Of a DNA stretch of 64,000 nt, positions 24,543 through 33,471 are shown in pieces. Position 1 is the first letter of the stretch, and each line of letters starts with the position of its first letter. The stretch lies in NCBI GenBank assembly GCA_036501515.1, contig DASYAD010000453.1, forward strand, positions 1-64,000, read 5' to 3'. Made by a program: the position numbers and the translations under genes. The notes below the pieces were generated by a model, which saw only the letters and a list, made by a program, of their open reading frames with translations, was not told where the DNA came from and did no database searches. This DNA comes from Trebonia sp036501515. Its GTDB lineage: Bacteria; Actinomycetota; Actinomycetes; Streptosporangiales; Streptosporangiaceae.

Positions 24543-25123
24543 CGCGCACCCCACAGCCCCGGTCGCCGCGCGGCACCCCGCCGACCCGGCCTGCGGCCGC
24601 GCTTACCGCCACGCGGCCGCGCGACGTCGGCCGTCCAGCGGTCGGCGCCCCGTCACCTGGCCACCACCGCCGGCCGCACCGGCCACTCCGCCGCCTCAGC
24701 ATCCTGCCGCCTCAGCGCCTCGCTACCCGGTCCAGCGTCCGAACACCGCGAGTGACTGAAGTGGTTGCCTGGACACTTGCTATGGAAACTTCTATCTAAT
24801 TGGAAACTCGTATGTGCCAGAACCCGAAAACATTCCATGATCTTCTGGTTTGCCCCCGGCAATGCCGATTCTTCGTGGCTGACGGGTCAGGAAGCGGCTG
24901 GTGCGCCAACCATGGCCACCGCCGGGGCCCATGATCGGCAGGTCGATGTTGACAGCGCGTAAACGACGTGCGGGAGATCAGCGGGGTAGAGACGTCCGCC
25001 GCCTGCTGCGGCCGGCATATCTCCGGGCCCGCTGGCCGTGTATAACGGTCAGCGGACGGGCCGCCGATGAGCGGCCGGGCGAAGCCGGCCGCGTGACGCG
25101 GCCGGCCGGCGATGGGAGTCGCG
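24543..25123. other. Intergenic region, no gene seen
   Basis: About 580 bp. An AT-richer stretch at about 24765-24880 contrasts with GC-rich flanks. Small open frames here (e.g. 24653-24862 on the minus strand) show no family features. A 10-bp hairpin (GCCGGCCGCG/CGCGGCCGGC with a 3-nt loop, 25084-25106) stands just before the next gene. Confidence 0.5.
25084..25106 (+). promoter_or_regulatory. Tight GC hairpin upstream of the oxidoreductase
   Basis: GCCGGCCGCG pairs perfectly with CGCGGCCGGC around the loop TGA. It ends seven bases before the GGGAG ribosome site of the next gene and could affect translation or mark the end of an upstream transcript. Confidence 0.35.
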
Positions 25124-26101
25124 GTGGCACTGCGCTGGGGCATACTCGGGACGGGCGGCATCGCCCGCCAGTTCACCAAGGACCTGCTGCTCACGGGGCA
25201 CACGGTGACGGCGGTCGGTTCGCGGGCCAGGGAGAGCGCCGAGGGATTCGCCACGAGCTTCGGCATCGCCGCGGCCCACCCCAGCTACGAGTCGCTGGTC
25301 GCCGATCCTGAGGTGGACCTGGTCTACGTGGCGACGCCGCATCCCTTTCACTACCCGAACGCGTCGCTCGCGCTCGGCGCCGGCAAGCACGTGCTGGTCG
25401 AGAAGCCGTTCACGCTCAACGCGGACGAGGCGCGGCGGCTCGTCGCCCAGGCCGCCGACGCGAACCTGCTGGTGCTCGAGGCGATGTGGACCCGGTGGCT
25501 CCCGCACATGGTCCGGCTCAGGGAGATCGTCGCCGCCGGCACGATCGGCGACATGCGCTCGATGACCGCCGACCACACCCAGCATCTGCCAAGCGATCCC
25601 GGGCACCGACTCAACGACCTCGCGCTCGGCGGCGGCGCGCTGCTCGACCTTGGCATATACCCGGTCTCGTTCGCGTCCCAGCTGTTCGGGGCTCCGCAGT
25701 CGGTCCAGTCGGCCGCCACGTTCAAGGAGACCGGCGCCGACGCCCAGGTGGCCACCATGTTCCGCTACGCGGGCGGTCAGATAGCGACCACCTACTCGGC
25801 CAGCACCACCCGCGGCCCGAACGTCGCGGTAATCCTCGGCACCGACGGCCGCATCGAACTCGACAGCGTCTGGTACCAGGCGACAGGACTGCGCGTCTAC
25901 GACGCCGACGGTGCCCTGCTCGAGGAATTCCGGCCGCCCGTCGAAGGCCGCGGCATGCAGTTCCAGGCGGACGAAGCCGAGCGCCTGGTCAGCGAGGGCC
26001 GCATCGCGGGCGACATCCTGCCACCGGAGGAGACCGTCGCCATCATGGCCACCCTCGACGAGATCCGCGCCCAGATCGGCCTGCGCTACCCCGGCGAGTA
26101 A
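25124..26101 (+). CDS. Gfo/Idh/MocA family oxidoreductase
   Basis: NAD(P)-dependent sugar or sugar-acid dehydrogenase of about 325 residues. The Rossmann motif is WGILGTGGIARQF; the catalytic Lys lies in KHVLVEKPFTLN (EKP motif), and the substrate domain has GGGALLDLGIYPVSFASQLFG. I prefer GTG 25124 because GGGAG ends six bases upstream; an ATG four codons earlier is the alternative. It is a single gene flanked by a convergent YihY gene and follows the sugar operon, so it may process a released sugar, but no operon link is visible. Confidence 0.9.
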   Translation: MALRWGILGTGGIARQFTKDLLLTGHTVTAVGSRARESAEGFATSFGIAAAHPSYESLVADPEVDLVYVATPHPFHYPNASLALGAGKHVLVEKPFTLNADEARRLVAQAADANLLVLEAMWTRWLPHMVRLREIVAAGTIGDMRSMTADHTQHLPSDPGHRLNDLALGGGALLDLGIYPVSFASQLFGAPQSVQSAATFKETGADAQVATMFRYAGGQIATTYSASTTRGPNVAVILGTDGRIELDSVWYQATGLRVYDADGALLEEFRPPVEGRGMQFQADEAERLVSEGRIAGDILPPEETVAIMATLDEIRAQIGLRYPGE

Positions 26102-26152
26102 GCGAAGGGCGGGCGGGTTCCGGCGTCATGTCCGGACGGCCAGTCAGCCGCC

Positions 26153-27208
26153 TCAGCTGGCGTGATCCAGCTTCGCCGCTCCGGCCTGTGCTCGCGGGTG
26201 TCCTGCCTGGGCGGCCGCCTCCCGCTCCGCTTCCGCGTTGATTTCCCCGCCGAGCAGGATCGCGATCCCGGTCAGGTACAACCAGAAGATCAAGATGACC
26301 ACTCCGGCGAAGGCGCCGTAGGTCTTGCCGTAGTTCCCGAACTTCGCCACGTAGAACGAGAAGCCGAGGGACGCGAGCAGGAAGATACCCGAGCCGACCA
26401 GGCCGCCAGGGCTGATCCACTGCCAGCGCGGCGTCTCCCGGTTCGGGCCGAGGTAGTAGTACACCGAGAACAGCAGCGTGACCGCCGCGACCGTGATCAC
26501 CCAGCGGATCACCGTCCAGGCGATGACGAACGCCGCCCCGGCGACCGGGGCGTGCGACTGGATTCCGGCCCCGATCGGCTGGCCGAACACCAGCAGCGCG
26601 GCCGCGATCCCGCCCAGCAGCACCGTGGCCAGCATCAGCGGGAAGGCGTAGAGGCGCTTGACGGCGAAGTTGCGGTCCCTGGGCACGTCGTAGGCGATGT
26701 CCAGTCCGGTTTCGAGGGCGGCCATGCCACTGGAAGCGCTCCAGATCGCCACGACCACCCCGATGATCAGGGCGGTGAGCGAGCCGCCGGACGACCGGCT
26801 GGTCGCTGACTGCACGGCCTGGCTGAACACGTCCGACGCACCAGGAGGCAGCGCCTTGTCCAGGCCGTTAACCAGCCGCGTCACCGTGCCGTCGCCGAAA
26901 TGAGCCAGGCTGGCCAGGCCGAGCAGGGCGATCAGGGCCGGGAAGAGGGCCAGGAACCAGTGGTAGGCCAGGCTCCCGGCCGTCATGCTGCACCGGTCAG
27001 CCGTGAACTCCTTGAAGGACCGCCGCAGGGCGATGCGCCAGCCCGTCTCGCCGAGTTCCAGCGGTGTCTCGGGGCCGCCCTCGACCTCCGACCGCGGTGG
27101 GATCGCCTCCGCGCCCCGGCCGGAGGCGGGCTCAGCGGGCGCGCTGTCCTGGTTGGCAGCGGCCCGAACGGCCGCGTTCTTGTTACGGCGCAGGCCGAAC
27201 GTCGTCAT
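26153..27208 (-). CDS. YihY/virulence factor BrkB family membrane protein (copy 1)
   Basis: A 351-residue integral membrane protein of the YihY/BrkB family, with about six helices after a cytoplasmic N-terminal region of about 65 residues. The family block MTAGSLAYHWFLALFPALIALLGLASL is present, as well as the conserved GKTYGAFAGVVILIFWLYLTGIAILLGGEINAE near the end. Cellular role is unknown; the old RNase BN label is not valid. This is one of three YihY paralogues in the window, and this copy is the most divergent. It converges with the Gfo/Idh/MocA gene. Confidence 0.9.
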   Translation of the reverse strand: MTTFGLRRNKNAAVRAAANQDSAPAEPASGRGAEAIPPRSEVEGGPETPLELGETGWRIALRRSFKEFTADRCSMTAGSLAYHWFLALFPALIALLGLASLAHFGDGTVTRLVNGLDKALPPGASDVFSQAVQSATSRSSGGSLTALIIGVVVAIWSASSGMAALETGLDIAYDVPRDRNFAVKRLYAFPLMLATVLLGGIAAALLVFGQPIGAGIQSHAPVAGAAFVIAWTVIRWVITVAAVTLLFSVYYYLGPNRETPRWQWISPGGLVGSGIFLLASLGFSFYVAKFGNYGKTYGAFAGVVILIFWLYLTGIAILLGGEINAEAEREAAAQAGHPRAQAGAAKLDHAS

Positions 27209-27449
27209 GCGTCCCCTTCCGGCTTACCAGGATCCGCGCCGCCTTCCGGCCAGCAGCCGGTCAGTCGGCGGCGCGGGAAGCCCTGTGCCGTCTCACGTTT
27301 GAATGAGCGACGGGCTACCCGGACGACCGGCGTTCTAACGCGCTGAATAGACCGCCGGGCCCCGGGTAGCGGGCCTGCGTCGCGATAACCGTCCGGGGCG
27401 ATACCACGCCCTGGTCACGGCAGGAAGAGCCTCACGGGAGGGAGACCGC

Positions 27450-27920
27450 ATGACAGCGCTGCTCGCACGCCGGAACGCGGCCAGCGGGACCGTTTACGGC
27501 ATCGACAGGATGGTGCGCAATGTCCGGGCCGGGCGCTTCGAGCGCAGCCTGGCGGCGCTGACGGCGGCCGGCGCGCTGGTGACCGCGGCTGAGATCTACT
27601 TCGAGCACGACAGCGCCAGCTTCGGCAACAAGATGATGTGGGTGCCGGTGGCGCTCGGCCCGGTCGGGGCGGTCGCGGGCGTGGCCGGTTTCTTCAGCCA
27701 GCGGATGGCGAAGACCGCGCTTCCTGTCGCCTCCGCCGCCATCGTCGCTAACGGCCTGCAAGGGGTGTACCTGCACGCCAGGGGTATCTCGCAGAAGCCG
27801 GGGGGCTGGTCCAACGCCCGCTACAACCTGGAGATGGGGCCGCCGTTGCTTGCCCCGCTCCTGGTCACGATGGTGGGCGGCATGGGGCTGCTCGCCGCTG
27901 TCCTGCGCCGAGAGCAGTGA
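27450..27920 (+). CDS. Four-helix membrane protein of the GMC oxidoreductase module
   Basis: A 156-residue membrane protein with about four hydrophobic segments (LAALTAAGALVTAAEIYF, PVALGPVGAVAGVAGFF, LPVASAAIVANGLQGVYL, APLLVTMVGGMGLLAAV). The ATG follows GGGAGGGAG. Its stop overlaps the GTG of the gluconate-2-dehydrogenase-subunit-3-like gene (GTGA), and that gene overlaps the GMC oxidoreductase, so the three are translationally linked. I do not recognise a named family. By context it may anchor the flavoprotein or link it to the respiratory chain. Confidence 0.75.
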   Translation: MTALLARRNAASGTVYGIDRMVRNVRAGRFERSLAALTAAGALVTAAEIYFEHDSASFGNKMMWVPVALGPVGAVAGVAGFFSQRMAKTALPVASAAIVANGLQGVYLHARGISQKPGGWSNARYNLEMGPPLLAPLLVTMVGGMGLLAAVLRREQ

Positions 27921-28537
27921 CAAGGCGCGCGACCGGGCGGTTCCCCGGTTTCGAGGTGCTCGGCCAGGCGGAGCGCTGGGACAAGGTGACGGCTGACCTG
28001 GTGACGGCGCGGACCGGCCCGGCCGGGAAACCGCGGTTCTTTTCCGCGTCGGAACAGGCAACCGCCGCCGCGCTGCTCAACCAGCTCACTGGCCAGGACG
28101 ACGAGCCGCTCGGAGTTCCCATCATGGAAATGGTCGACGCGAGGCTGGCCGCGGGCGAGACCGACGGCTGGCGGTACGCGGACATGCCCGAGGACGGCAA
28201 GGCGTGGCACGAGACGCTCGGGTACCTCGAGAAAGACGCGCATACCCGCTGCGGGACCAGCTTCGCCGACGCGCCGCGGCGGGACCAGCTGGCGATCATC
28301 CAGGCCGTGCAGGACGCGAGCGAATGGCACGGGCTGGCCGCCGCGCGGGTGTGGAGCCTGTGGACCAGGTACGCCTGCACGGCCCTGTACTCGCACCCGT
28401 TGGCCTGGTCGGAAATGGGGTTCCCCGGCCCGGCGTACCCGCGTGGCTACAAGAACGCGGGTGTCGGCAAGCTGGAGCCGTTCGAGGTCGCCGACCGCCG
28501 GCCGGACGAAGACCCGGTCGGGGATGACAGCCGATGA
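27917..28537 (+). CDS. Gluconate 2-dehydrogenase subunit 3 family protein
   Basis: A 206-residue small-subunit partner of membrane-linked flavin dehydrogenases, recognised by RFFSASEQATAAALLNQLTGQDD, the segment FADAPRRDQLAIIQAVQ and the aromatic-rich YSHPLAWSEMGFPGPAYPRGY. Classical members carry a Tat signal and are exported; this one has none, so the complex is probably cytoplasmic or on the inner face. It overlaps both neighbours by 4 bp (GTGA and ATGA). Together with the GMC flavoprotein it should oxidise a polyol, sugar or sugar acid. Confidence 0.85.
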   Translation: MTRRATGRFPGFEVLGQAERWDKVTADLVTARTGPAGKPRFFSASEQATAAALLNQLTGQDDEPLGVPIMEMVDARLAAGETDGWRYADMPEDGKAWHETLGYLEKDAHTRCGTSFADAPRRDQLAIIQAVQDASEWHGLAAARVWSLWTRYACTALYSHPLAWSEMGFPGPAYPRGYKNAGVGKLEPFEVADRRPDEDPVGDDSR

Positions 28538-30159
28538 CCAGCGTGCGTGACCGCAACGAGTCGGCCTGGCTGCTGCCCAACGACGGCACCCGCACCAATC
28601 ACGGGCTGCGGCGCGACATGCGGACGTTTGCCGACAACGACGAGATCGACCTGGTCATCGTCGGCTGCGGAGCCGGCGGCTCGGTGCTGGCCCAGCGGCT
28701 CGCCCGGGCGGGCTGGCGGGTGGCGGCGCTCGACGCGGGGCCGTTCTGGGATCCCGACTCTGACTGGGTGAGCGACGAGGCCGGATCGCACCACTTGTAC
28801 TGGACAGAACCGCGGGTGATCGCGGGCGACGACCCGGTCCCGATGGGCTCGAACAACTCGGGCCGGGGGGTCGGCGGCTCGATGGTGCACTACGCGGGGT
28901 ACACGCCCCGGTTCCACCCGAGCGATTTCAGCACTTTCACCGACGACGGCGTGGGCGCCGACTGGCCGCTCGGCTACGCCGACCTGCGGCCCTACTACAG
29001 CGCCATCGAGCAGGAACTGCCGGTGGCAGGAGAGCACTGGCCGTGGGGCGACCCGCACGGCTACCCGCAACGGCCGCACCCGGTCGGCGGGAACGGCGAG
29101 ATCTTCCTGCGCGGCGCGGGCAAGCTCGGGATCACCGCCAAGGTCGGTCCGGTCGCCATCAGCAACGGCCGGTTCGGCAACCGGCCGCACTGCATCTACC
29201 GCGGGTTCTGCCTGCAGGGCTGCAAGGTCAACGCCAAAGCGTCCCCGCTGATCACCCACATTCCCGACGCGCTGGCCCGCGGCGCCGAGGTCCGGCCCAA
29301 CGCGATGGTCACCCAGGTCGTGATCGACCAGCGGACCGGCCGGGCGCTGGGCGTGAACTACCTGCGCGACGGCCGCGAGCACTTCCAGCGGGCTCGGATG
29401 GTCGCGGTCGCCGGGTACTCCATCGAGACGCCGCGGCTGCTGCTGAACTCCGCCTCGCAGCGGTTTCCCGACGGCCTGTGCAACGACTTCGACCAGGTCG
29501 GGCGCTACCTGATGGTGCAGGGCGCGCCGCAGACCGCGGGCCGCTTCGACGCCGAGGTGCGGATGTACAAAGCGCCGCCGCCCGAGGTGAGCAGCGAGGA
29601 GTTCTACGAAACCGACCCCGCCAAGGACTACAAGCGCGGGTTCGCGATCCAGACGGTCTCCCCGCTGCCCATCACCTGGGCCGAGCACGTCGCCGCCCAG
29701 GGGCACTGGGGGGCCGCGCTGCGCGAGTACATGAGCGACTACGTGCACTGGTCCTGCCTCGGCGCGCTGTGCGAGTTCCTGGGCCGGCCGGAGAACCGGG
29801 TAACGCTGGCCGACGAGAAGGACGCCCACGGGCTGCCGGTCGCCCGGTTCGCCTACTCCCAGTGCGACAACGACCGGGCCCTGGTCAAGGCGGCGCAGGG
29901 CGTCATGGAGGACATCCTGCACGCGGCCGGGGCCGACGAGGTCATCACGATCAAGCGCTACGCGCACCTGGTCGGCGGCGCACGGATGGCCGCCGGCGAG
30001 CGCGACGGAGTCGTCGACGCGAACTGCCGCAGCTTCGCGGTTCCCAACCTGTACATCACCGACGGCAGCGTGCTGCCCACCCAGGGCAGCGCGAACCCGG
30101 GCCTGACGATCATGGCGGTGGCTGCTCGCGCGGCGGATCACCTGGCCGGCAGGACCTGA
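28534..30159 (+). CDS. GMC family FAD-dependent oxidoreductase
   Basis: A 541-residue flavoprotein of the glucose-methanol-choline family. The FAD-binding motif VGCGAGGSVLAQRLARAG is near residue 50, NNSGRGVGGSMVHYAGYTPR covers the flavin ring, and the C-terminal signature TDGSVLPTQGSANPGLTIMAVAARAADHL contains the second FAD segment; the active-site His is probably in IKRYAHLVGGARM. CIYRGFCLQGCKVNAK has closely spaced cysteines that could hold a cluster, as in gluconate-dehydrogenase-type GMC proteins. The start overlaps the subunit-3 stop. It is followed closely by the TPP enzyme. Substrate unknown. Confidence 0.9.
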   Translation: MTSVRDRNESAWLLPNDGTRTNHGLRRDMRTFADNDEIDLVIVGCGAGGSVLAQRLARAGWRVAALDAGPFWDPDSDWVSDEAGSHHLYWTEPRVIAGDDPVPMGSNNSGRGVGGSMVHYAGYTPRFHPSDFSTFTDDGVGADWPLGYADLRPYYSAIEQELPVAGEHWPWGDPHGYPQRPHPVGGNGEIFLRGAGKLGITAKVGPVAISNGRFGNRPHCIYRGFCLQGCKVNAKASPLITHIPDALARGAEVRPNAMVTQVVIDQRTGRALGVNYLRDGREHFQRARMVAVAGYSIETPRLLLNSASQRFPDGLCNDFDQVGRYLMVQGAPQTAGRFDAEVRMYKAPPPEVSSEEFYETDPAKDYKRGFAIQTVSPLPITWAEHVAAQGHWGAALREYMSDYVHWSCLGALCEFLGRPENRVTLADEKDAHGLPVARFAYSQCDNDRALVKAAQGVMEDILHAAGADEVITIKRYAHLVGGARMAAGERDGVVDANCRSFAVPNLYITDGSVLPTQGSANPGLTIMAVAARAADHLAGRT

Positions 30160-30187
30160 CATACCGAGAGGTCACGGAGGATTAGCG

Positions 30188-31981
30188 ATGGCATCACCCA
30201 CAGTTGCCGACTACCTGCTCGAGCGGCTGCGCGCCTGGGACGTGCGGCACGTGTTCGCCTATCCAGGCGACGGGATCAACGGCATCCTCGCCGCGTGGGG
30301 CCGGGCGGACAACAAACCCCAGTTCGTCCAGGCGCGTCACGAGGAGATGGCGGCCTTCGAGGCCGTCGGGTACGCCAAGTTCACCGGGAACGTCGGGGTA
30401 TGCATGGCGACGTCGGGCCCGGGTGCGATTCACCTGCTGAACGGCCTGTACGACGCCAAGCTCGACCACGTCCCGGTGGTGGCGATCGTCGGGCAGACCA
30501 GCCGCAGCGCCATGGGCGGCTCCTACCAGCAGGAAGTCGACCTGATGTCGCTGTACAAGGACGTCGCGAGCGACTACGTGCAGATGGTCACGGTCCCCGA
30601 GCAGCTGCCCAACGTCCTGGACCGGGCGATCAGGATCGCGCTCACCGAGCGCACCGTGACCGCGCTGATCATCCCGTCCGACGTGCAGGAACTCGCCTAC
30701 TCGGCGCCGACCCACGCGTTCAAGATGGTCCCGTCGTCCCTCGGCGTCGACTGGGCGACCCCCACCGCCGACGACCAGGGAATCGCCAAGGCGGCCGAGA
30801 TCCTCAACGCCGGGAGCAAGGTCGCCATCCTGGCCGGCCACGGCGCCCGCGGCGCCAGGGCCGAGCTCGAGCAGGTCGCCGACCTGCTCGGCGCCGGGGT
30901 GGCCAAGCCCTTGCTCGGCAAGGACGTGCTGTCTGACGAGCTGCCCTATGTAACCGGGTCGATCGGGCTGCTCGGCACCCGGCCGAGCTACGAGATGATG
31001 ATGAACTGCGACACGCTGCTCACCGTCGGCTCCAGCTTCCCCTACACGCAGTTCCTGCCGGCCTTCGACCAGGCCCGCGGCGTGCAGATCGACATCGACG
31101 GCAAGTTCATCGGGATGCGCTACCCGTACGAGCTGAACCTCGTCGGGGACTCCGCCGCCACCTTGCGCGCGCTGATCCCGCACCTGCGCCGCAAGGAGGA
31201 CCGCTCCTGGCGGGAGGGCATCGAAGACAACGTGGCCAAGTGGTGGCGGTCGATGGACGCCGAGGCCGACGTCGAGGCCGACCCGGTCAACCCGATGCTG
31301 GTCTTCCGGAAGCTGTCCACCAGGCTCCCGCTGGACGCCATCGTCACCGCCGACTCAGGCTCGTCAGCTAACTGGTACGCCCGCCAGCTGAAGTTCCGCG
31401 GCGACATGCGCGGCTCGCTGTCCGGCAACCTGGCCACCATGGGCCCCGGGGTCCCGTACGGCATCGGCGCCAAGTTCGGCAACCCCGGCCGGCCGGTCAT
31501 CGTCTTCGCCGGGGACGGCGCCATGCAGATGAACGGGCTGGCCGAGCTGATCACGGTCAAGCACTACTGGGAGCAGTGGTCCGACGCCCGCCTGATCATC
31601 GCGGTGCTGCACAACAACGACCTCAACCAGGTCACCTGGGAGATGCGGGCGATGGAAGGCGCGCCGAAGTTCACCGAGTCCCAGCGGCTGCCCGACGTCT
31701 CCTACGAAGGGTTCGCCCGCAGCCTGGGCCTGAACGGCATCGCCGTCGAGAAGCCGGAGCAGGTCGGCCCGGCCTGGGACCAGGCCCTCGCCGCCGACCG
31801 CCCGACCGTGCTCGACTTCAGGACCGACCCGGACGTACCGCCGATCCCGCCGCACGCCACCTTCGAACAGGCCAAGGACCTCGCCGCCGCGCTCCTGCAC
31901 GGCGATCCGAACAGCCTCGGCATCATCAAGGAAGGCCTGAAGGCCAAGGCCAGGGAAGTCATGCCCGGCAAGGACAGCTAA
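30188..31981 (+). CDS. Thiamine-pyrophosphate enzyme, pyruvate oxidase/dehydrogenase-like
   Basis: A 597-residue TPP enzyme of the acetolactate synthase/PoxB superfamily. The PYR domain has the catalytic Glu in ARHEEMAAFEA and SGPGAIHLLNGLYDA. A central FAD/nucleotide-type domain follows, and the PP domain has the cofactor motif GDGAMQMNGLAELITVKHY ending in HNNDLNQ. The pattern is closest to actinobacterial pyruvate dehydrogenase (quinone)-like proteins, which decarboxylate a 2-keto acid and pass electrons to quinone. It lies 28 bases after the GMC gene, with AGGTCACGGAGG before the ATG, suggesting a shared redox route. The exact keto acid is unknown. Confidence 0.87.
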   Translation: MASPTVADYLLERLRAWDVRHVFAYPGDGINGILAAWGRADNKPQFVQARHEEMAAFEAVGYAKFTGNVGVCMATSGPGAIHLLNGLYDAKLDHVPVVAIVGQTSRSAMGGSYQQEVDLMSLYKDVASDYVQMVTVPEQLPNVLDRAIRIALTERTVTALIIPSDVQELAYSAPTHAFKMVPSSLGVDWATPTADDQGIAKAAEILNAGSKVAILAGHGARGARAELEQVADLLGAGVAKPLLGKDVLSDELPYVTGSIGLLGTRPSYEMMMNCDTLLTVGSSFPYTQFLPAFDQARGVQIDIDGKFIGMRYPYELNLVGDSAATLRALIPHLRRKEDRSWREGIEDNVAKWWRSMDAEADVEADPVNPMLVFRKLSTRLPLDAIVTADSGSSANWYARQLKFRGDMRGSLSGNLATMGPGVPYGIGAKFGNPGRPVIVFAGDGAMQMNGLAELITVKHYWEQWSDARLIIAVLHNNDLNQVTWEMRAMEGAPKFTESQRLPDVSYEGFARSLGLNGIAVEKPEQVGPAWDQALAADRPTVLDFRTDPDVPPIPPHATFEQAKDLAAALLHGDPNSLGIIKEGLKAKAREVMPGKDS

Positions 31982-31982
31982 C

Positions 31983-32372
31983 GTGACGAAGCCATCCGCG
32001 GGACCGCCGACGCTGGCGGTCCCGCTGGCCCGGGCCGGATACGGCGCCGTCCTGCTCTGCGCGCCAGGGCCGGTGATCCGCGCCTGCACCGGGCACTCTC
32101 CCAGCCGCCAGGCATGCCGCGTGGCCCGGGTGCTCGGCGCCCGGCACCTGGCCCAGGCCGTCGTCACGGCCTGGGCGCCGGAGCCTGGGCTGGTCGTGGC
32201 CGGCGCGGCGGCCGACCTCTGCCATGCCGCCTCAATGCTCGTGTTTGCCGGCGCTAACCCGGCGCTCCGCCGCGCTGAGCTGGCGGACGGGTTTGCCGCC
32301 GCGGTCCTGGCGGTGGTTCAGCCAGCCGTGACGTTCAGGCCACGCGGAACGGGGCGGCGTCGGACTCCTTGA
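31983..32372 (+). CDS. Small hydrophobic protein of unknown function
   Basis: A 129-residue protein starting at a GTG one base after the TPP enzyme stop, so likely co-translated with it. It has about three hydrophobic stretches (GYGAVLLCAPGPVIRACTG, PGLVVAGAAADLCHAASMLVFAGA, ADGFAAAVLAVVQPAVTF) and a basic tail, consistent with a small membrane protein. I do not recognise the family. Its 3' end overlaps the convergent enolase-superfamily gene by 38 bp, so the extreme C-terminus may be poorly conserved. Confidence 0.65.
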   Translation: MTKPSAGPPTLAVPLARAGYGAVLLCAPGPVIRACTGHSPSRQACRVARVLGARHLAQAVVTAWAPEPGLVVAGAAADLCHAASMLVFAGANPALRRAELADGFAAAVLAVVQPAVTFRPRGTGRRRTP

Positions 32373-33471
32373 GGGTCAGGCCGAGTCCGGGCCGTCCCGG
32401 GTCGGGGCGCAGCGCACCGCCGGCCGGGTCGAGAGTGCCGTCGAAGACCATGGACTCGATGCGCACGTGGTCGTGAAAATACTCGAGGTGGCGCAGGTTC
32501 GGGACGGCGGCGGCGACGTGGGCGTGCAGGTTCGGCGCGCAGTGGCCGGAGACCTGCAGGCCGCGGGCGGCGGCGACGGCGGCGGCCCGCAGCCATTCGG
32601 TGAAGCCGCCGCAGCGGGTGACATCGGCCTGCAGGCAGTCGACGGCCTGGGCGTCGACCATGCGGGCGAAGTACGGCAGGTCATAGCCGTACTCGCCGGC
32701 CGTGACGTCGGGGGTCACCTGGTCGCGCACTTCACGCAGGCCGTCCAGGTCGTCGGAGCTGACCGGCTCCTCGAACCACGTCACCTGCTGGTCGGCCATG
32801 GCCTGGGCCATCCGCACGGCCTGCTTGCGGGTGTAGCCGCCGTTGGCGTCCACGTACAGCTCGGCGCCGGGGCCGATCACCTCACGGGCGAAGGCGATCC
32901 TGGCCAGGTCCCGGCCGGGCCTGGTGCCCCACGACTCGCCGATCTTTATCTTGACGCGGGGGATGGCCAGCTCGCCGGTCCAGTGTTCGAGCTGAGCGCG
33001 TGCGGTGCCCTCGTCGTAGGTGGTGAACCCGCCGCTGCCGTAAACGGGCACCTCCTCGCGGGCCGTGCCGAGCAGCCGGCTGACCGGGACGCCGAGCAGG
33101 GTGGCTTTCAGGTCCCACAGGGCGGTGTCCACGGCGGAGATCGCGTAGGAGACCAGCCCCGGCCGGCCGATGTTGCGGACCGCGCGGACCATCGCCTGCC
33201 AGGCCGCGCCGGTGTCGAGGACGCTGCGGCCGGTCACCGCGGCCGCGAGCTCGCCCTCGATCAGCGGCTTGCACGCGCCCGCGCCGTAGGTGTACCCGAG
33301 CCCGGTCCTGCCGCCGCCGCTGACCTGCGCCACGATCAGGGTGGTGGCTGACCAGGCGAGCGTTCCGTCAGCTTCCGGCTGATCGGTGGGGATCTCGTAG
33401 ACCGCCGCGGTGACCGCGTCCACCGCCGGGAAGTCCCGGCTGGTCGCCGGCGTCGCCGTCTGGGCGGTCAT
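32335..33471 (-). CDS. Enolase-superfamily enzyme (mandelate racemase/muconate lactonizing type)
   Basis: A 378-residue enzyme of the enolase superfamily. The N-terminal capping domain contains GGGRTGLGYTYGAG. The barrel has the catalytic KxK motif (RVKIKIGESWG), metal ligands in YVDANGGYT, WFEEPV and TAGEYG, and SGHCAPNLHAHVAAAVPN near the end. The family abstracts a proton alpha to a carboxylate in racemisation, dehydration or cycloisomerisation of sugar acids. The ATG overlaps the stop of the upstream SDR gene (ATGA), so the two form a two-gene unit, possibly a sugar-acid route. Longer open frames covering this region include SDR-shadow sequence and are rejected. Confidence 0.88.
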   Translation of the reverse strand: MTAQTATPATSRDFPAVDAVTAAVYEIPTDQPEADGTLAWSATTLIVAQVSGGGRTGLGYTYGAGACKPLIEGELAAAVTGRSVLDTGAAWQAMVRAVRNIGRPGLVSYAISAVDTALWDLKATLLGVPVSRLLGTAREEVPVYGSGGFTTYDEGTARAQLEHWTGELAIPRVKIKIGESWGTRPGRDLARIAFAREVIGPGAELYVDANGGYTRKQAVRMAQAMADQQVTWFEEPVSSDDLDGLREVRDQVTPDVTAGEYGYDLPYFARMVDAQAVDCLQADVTRCGGFTEWLRAAAVAAARGLQVSGHCAPNLHAHVAAAVPNLRHLEYFHDHVRIESMVFDGTLDPAGGALRPDPGRPGLGLTLKESDAAPFRVA

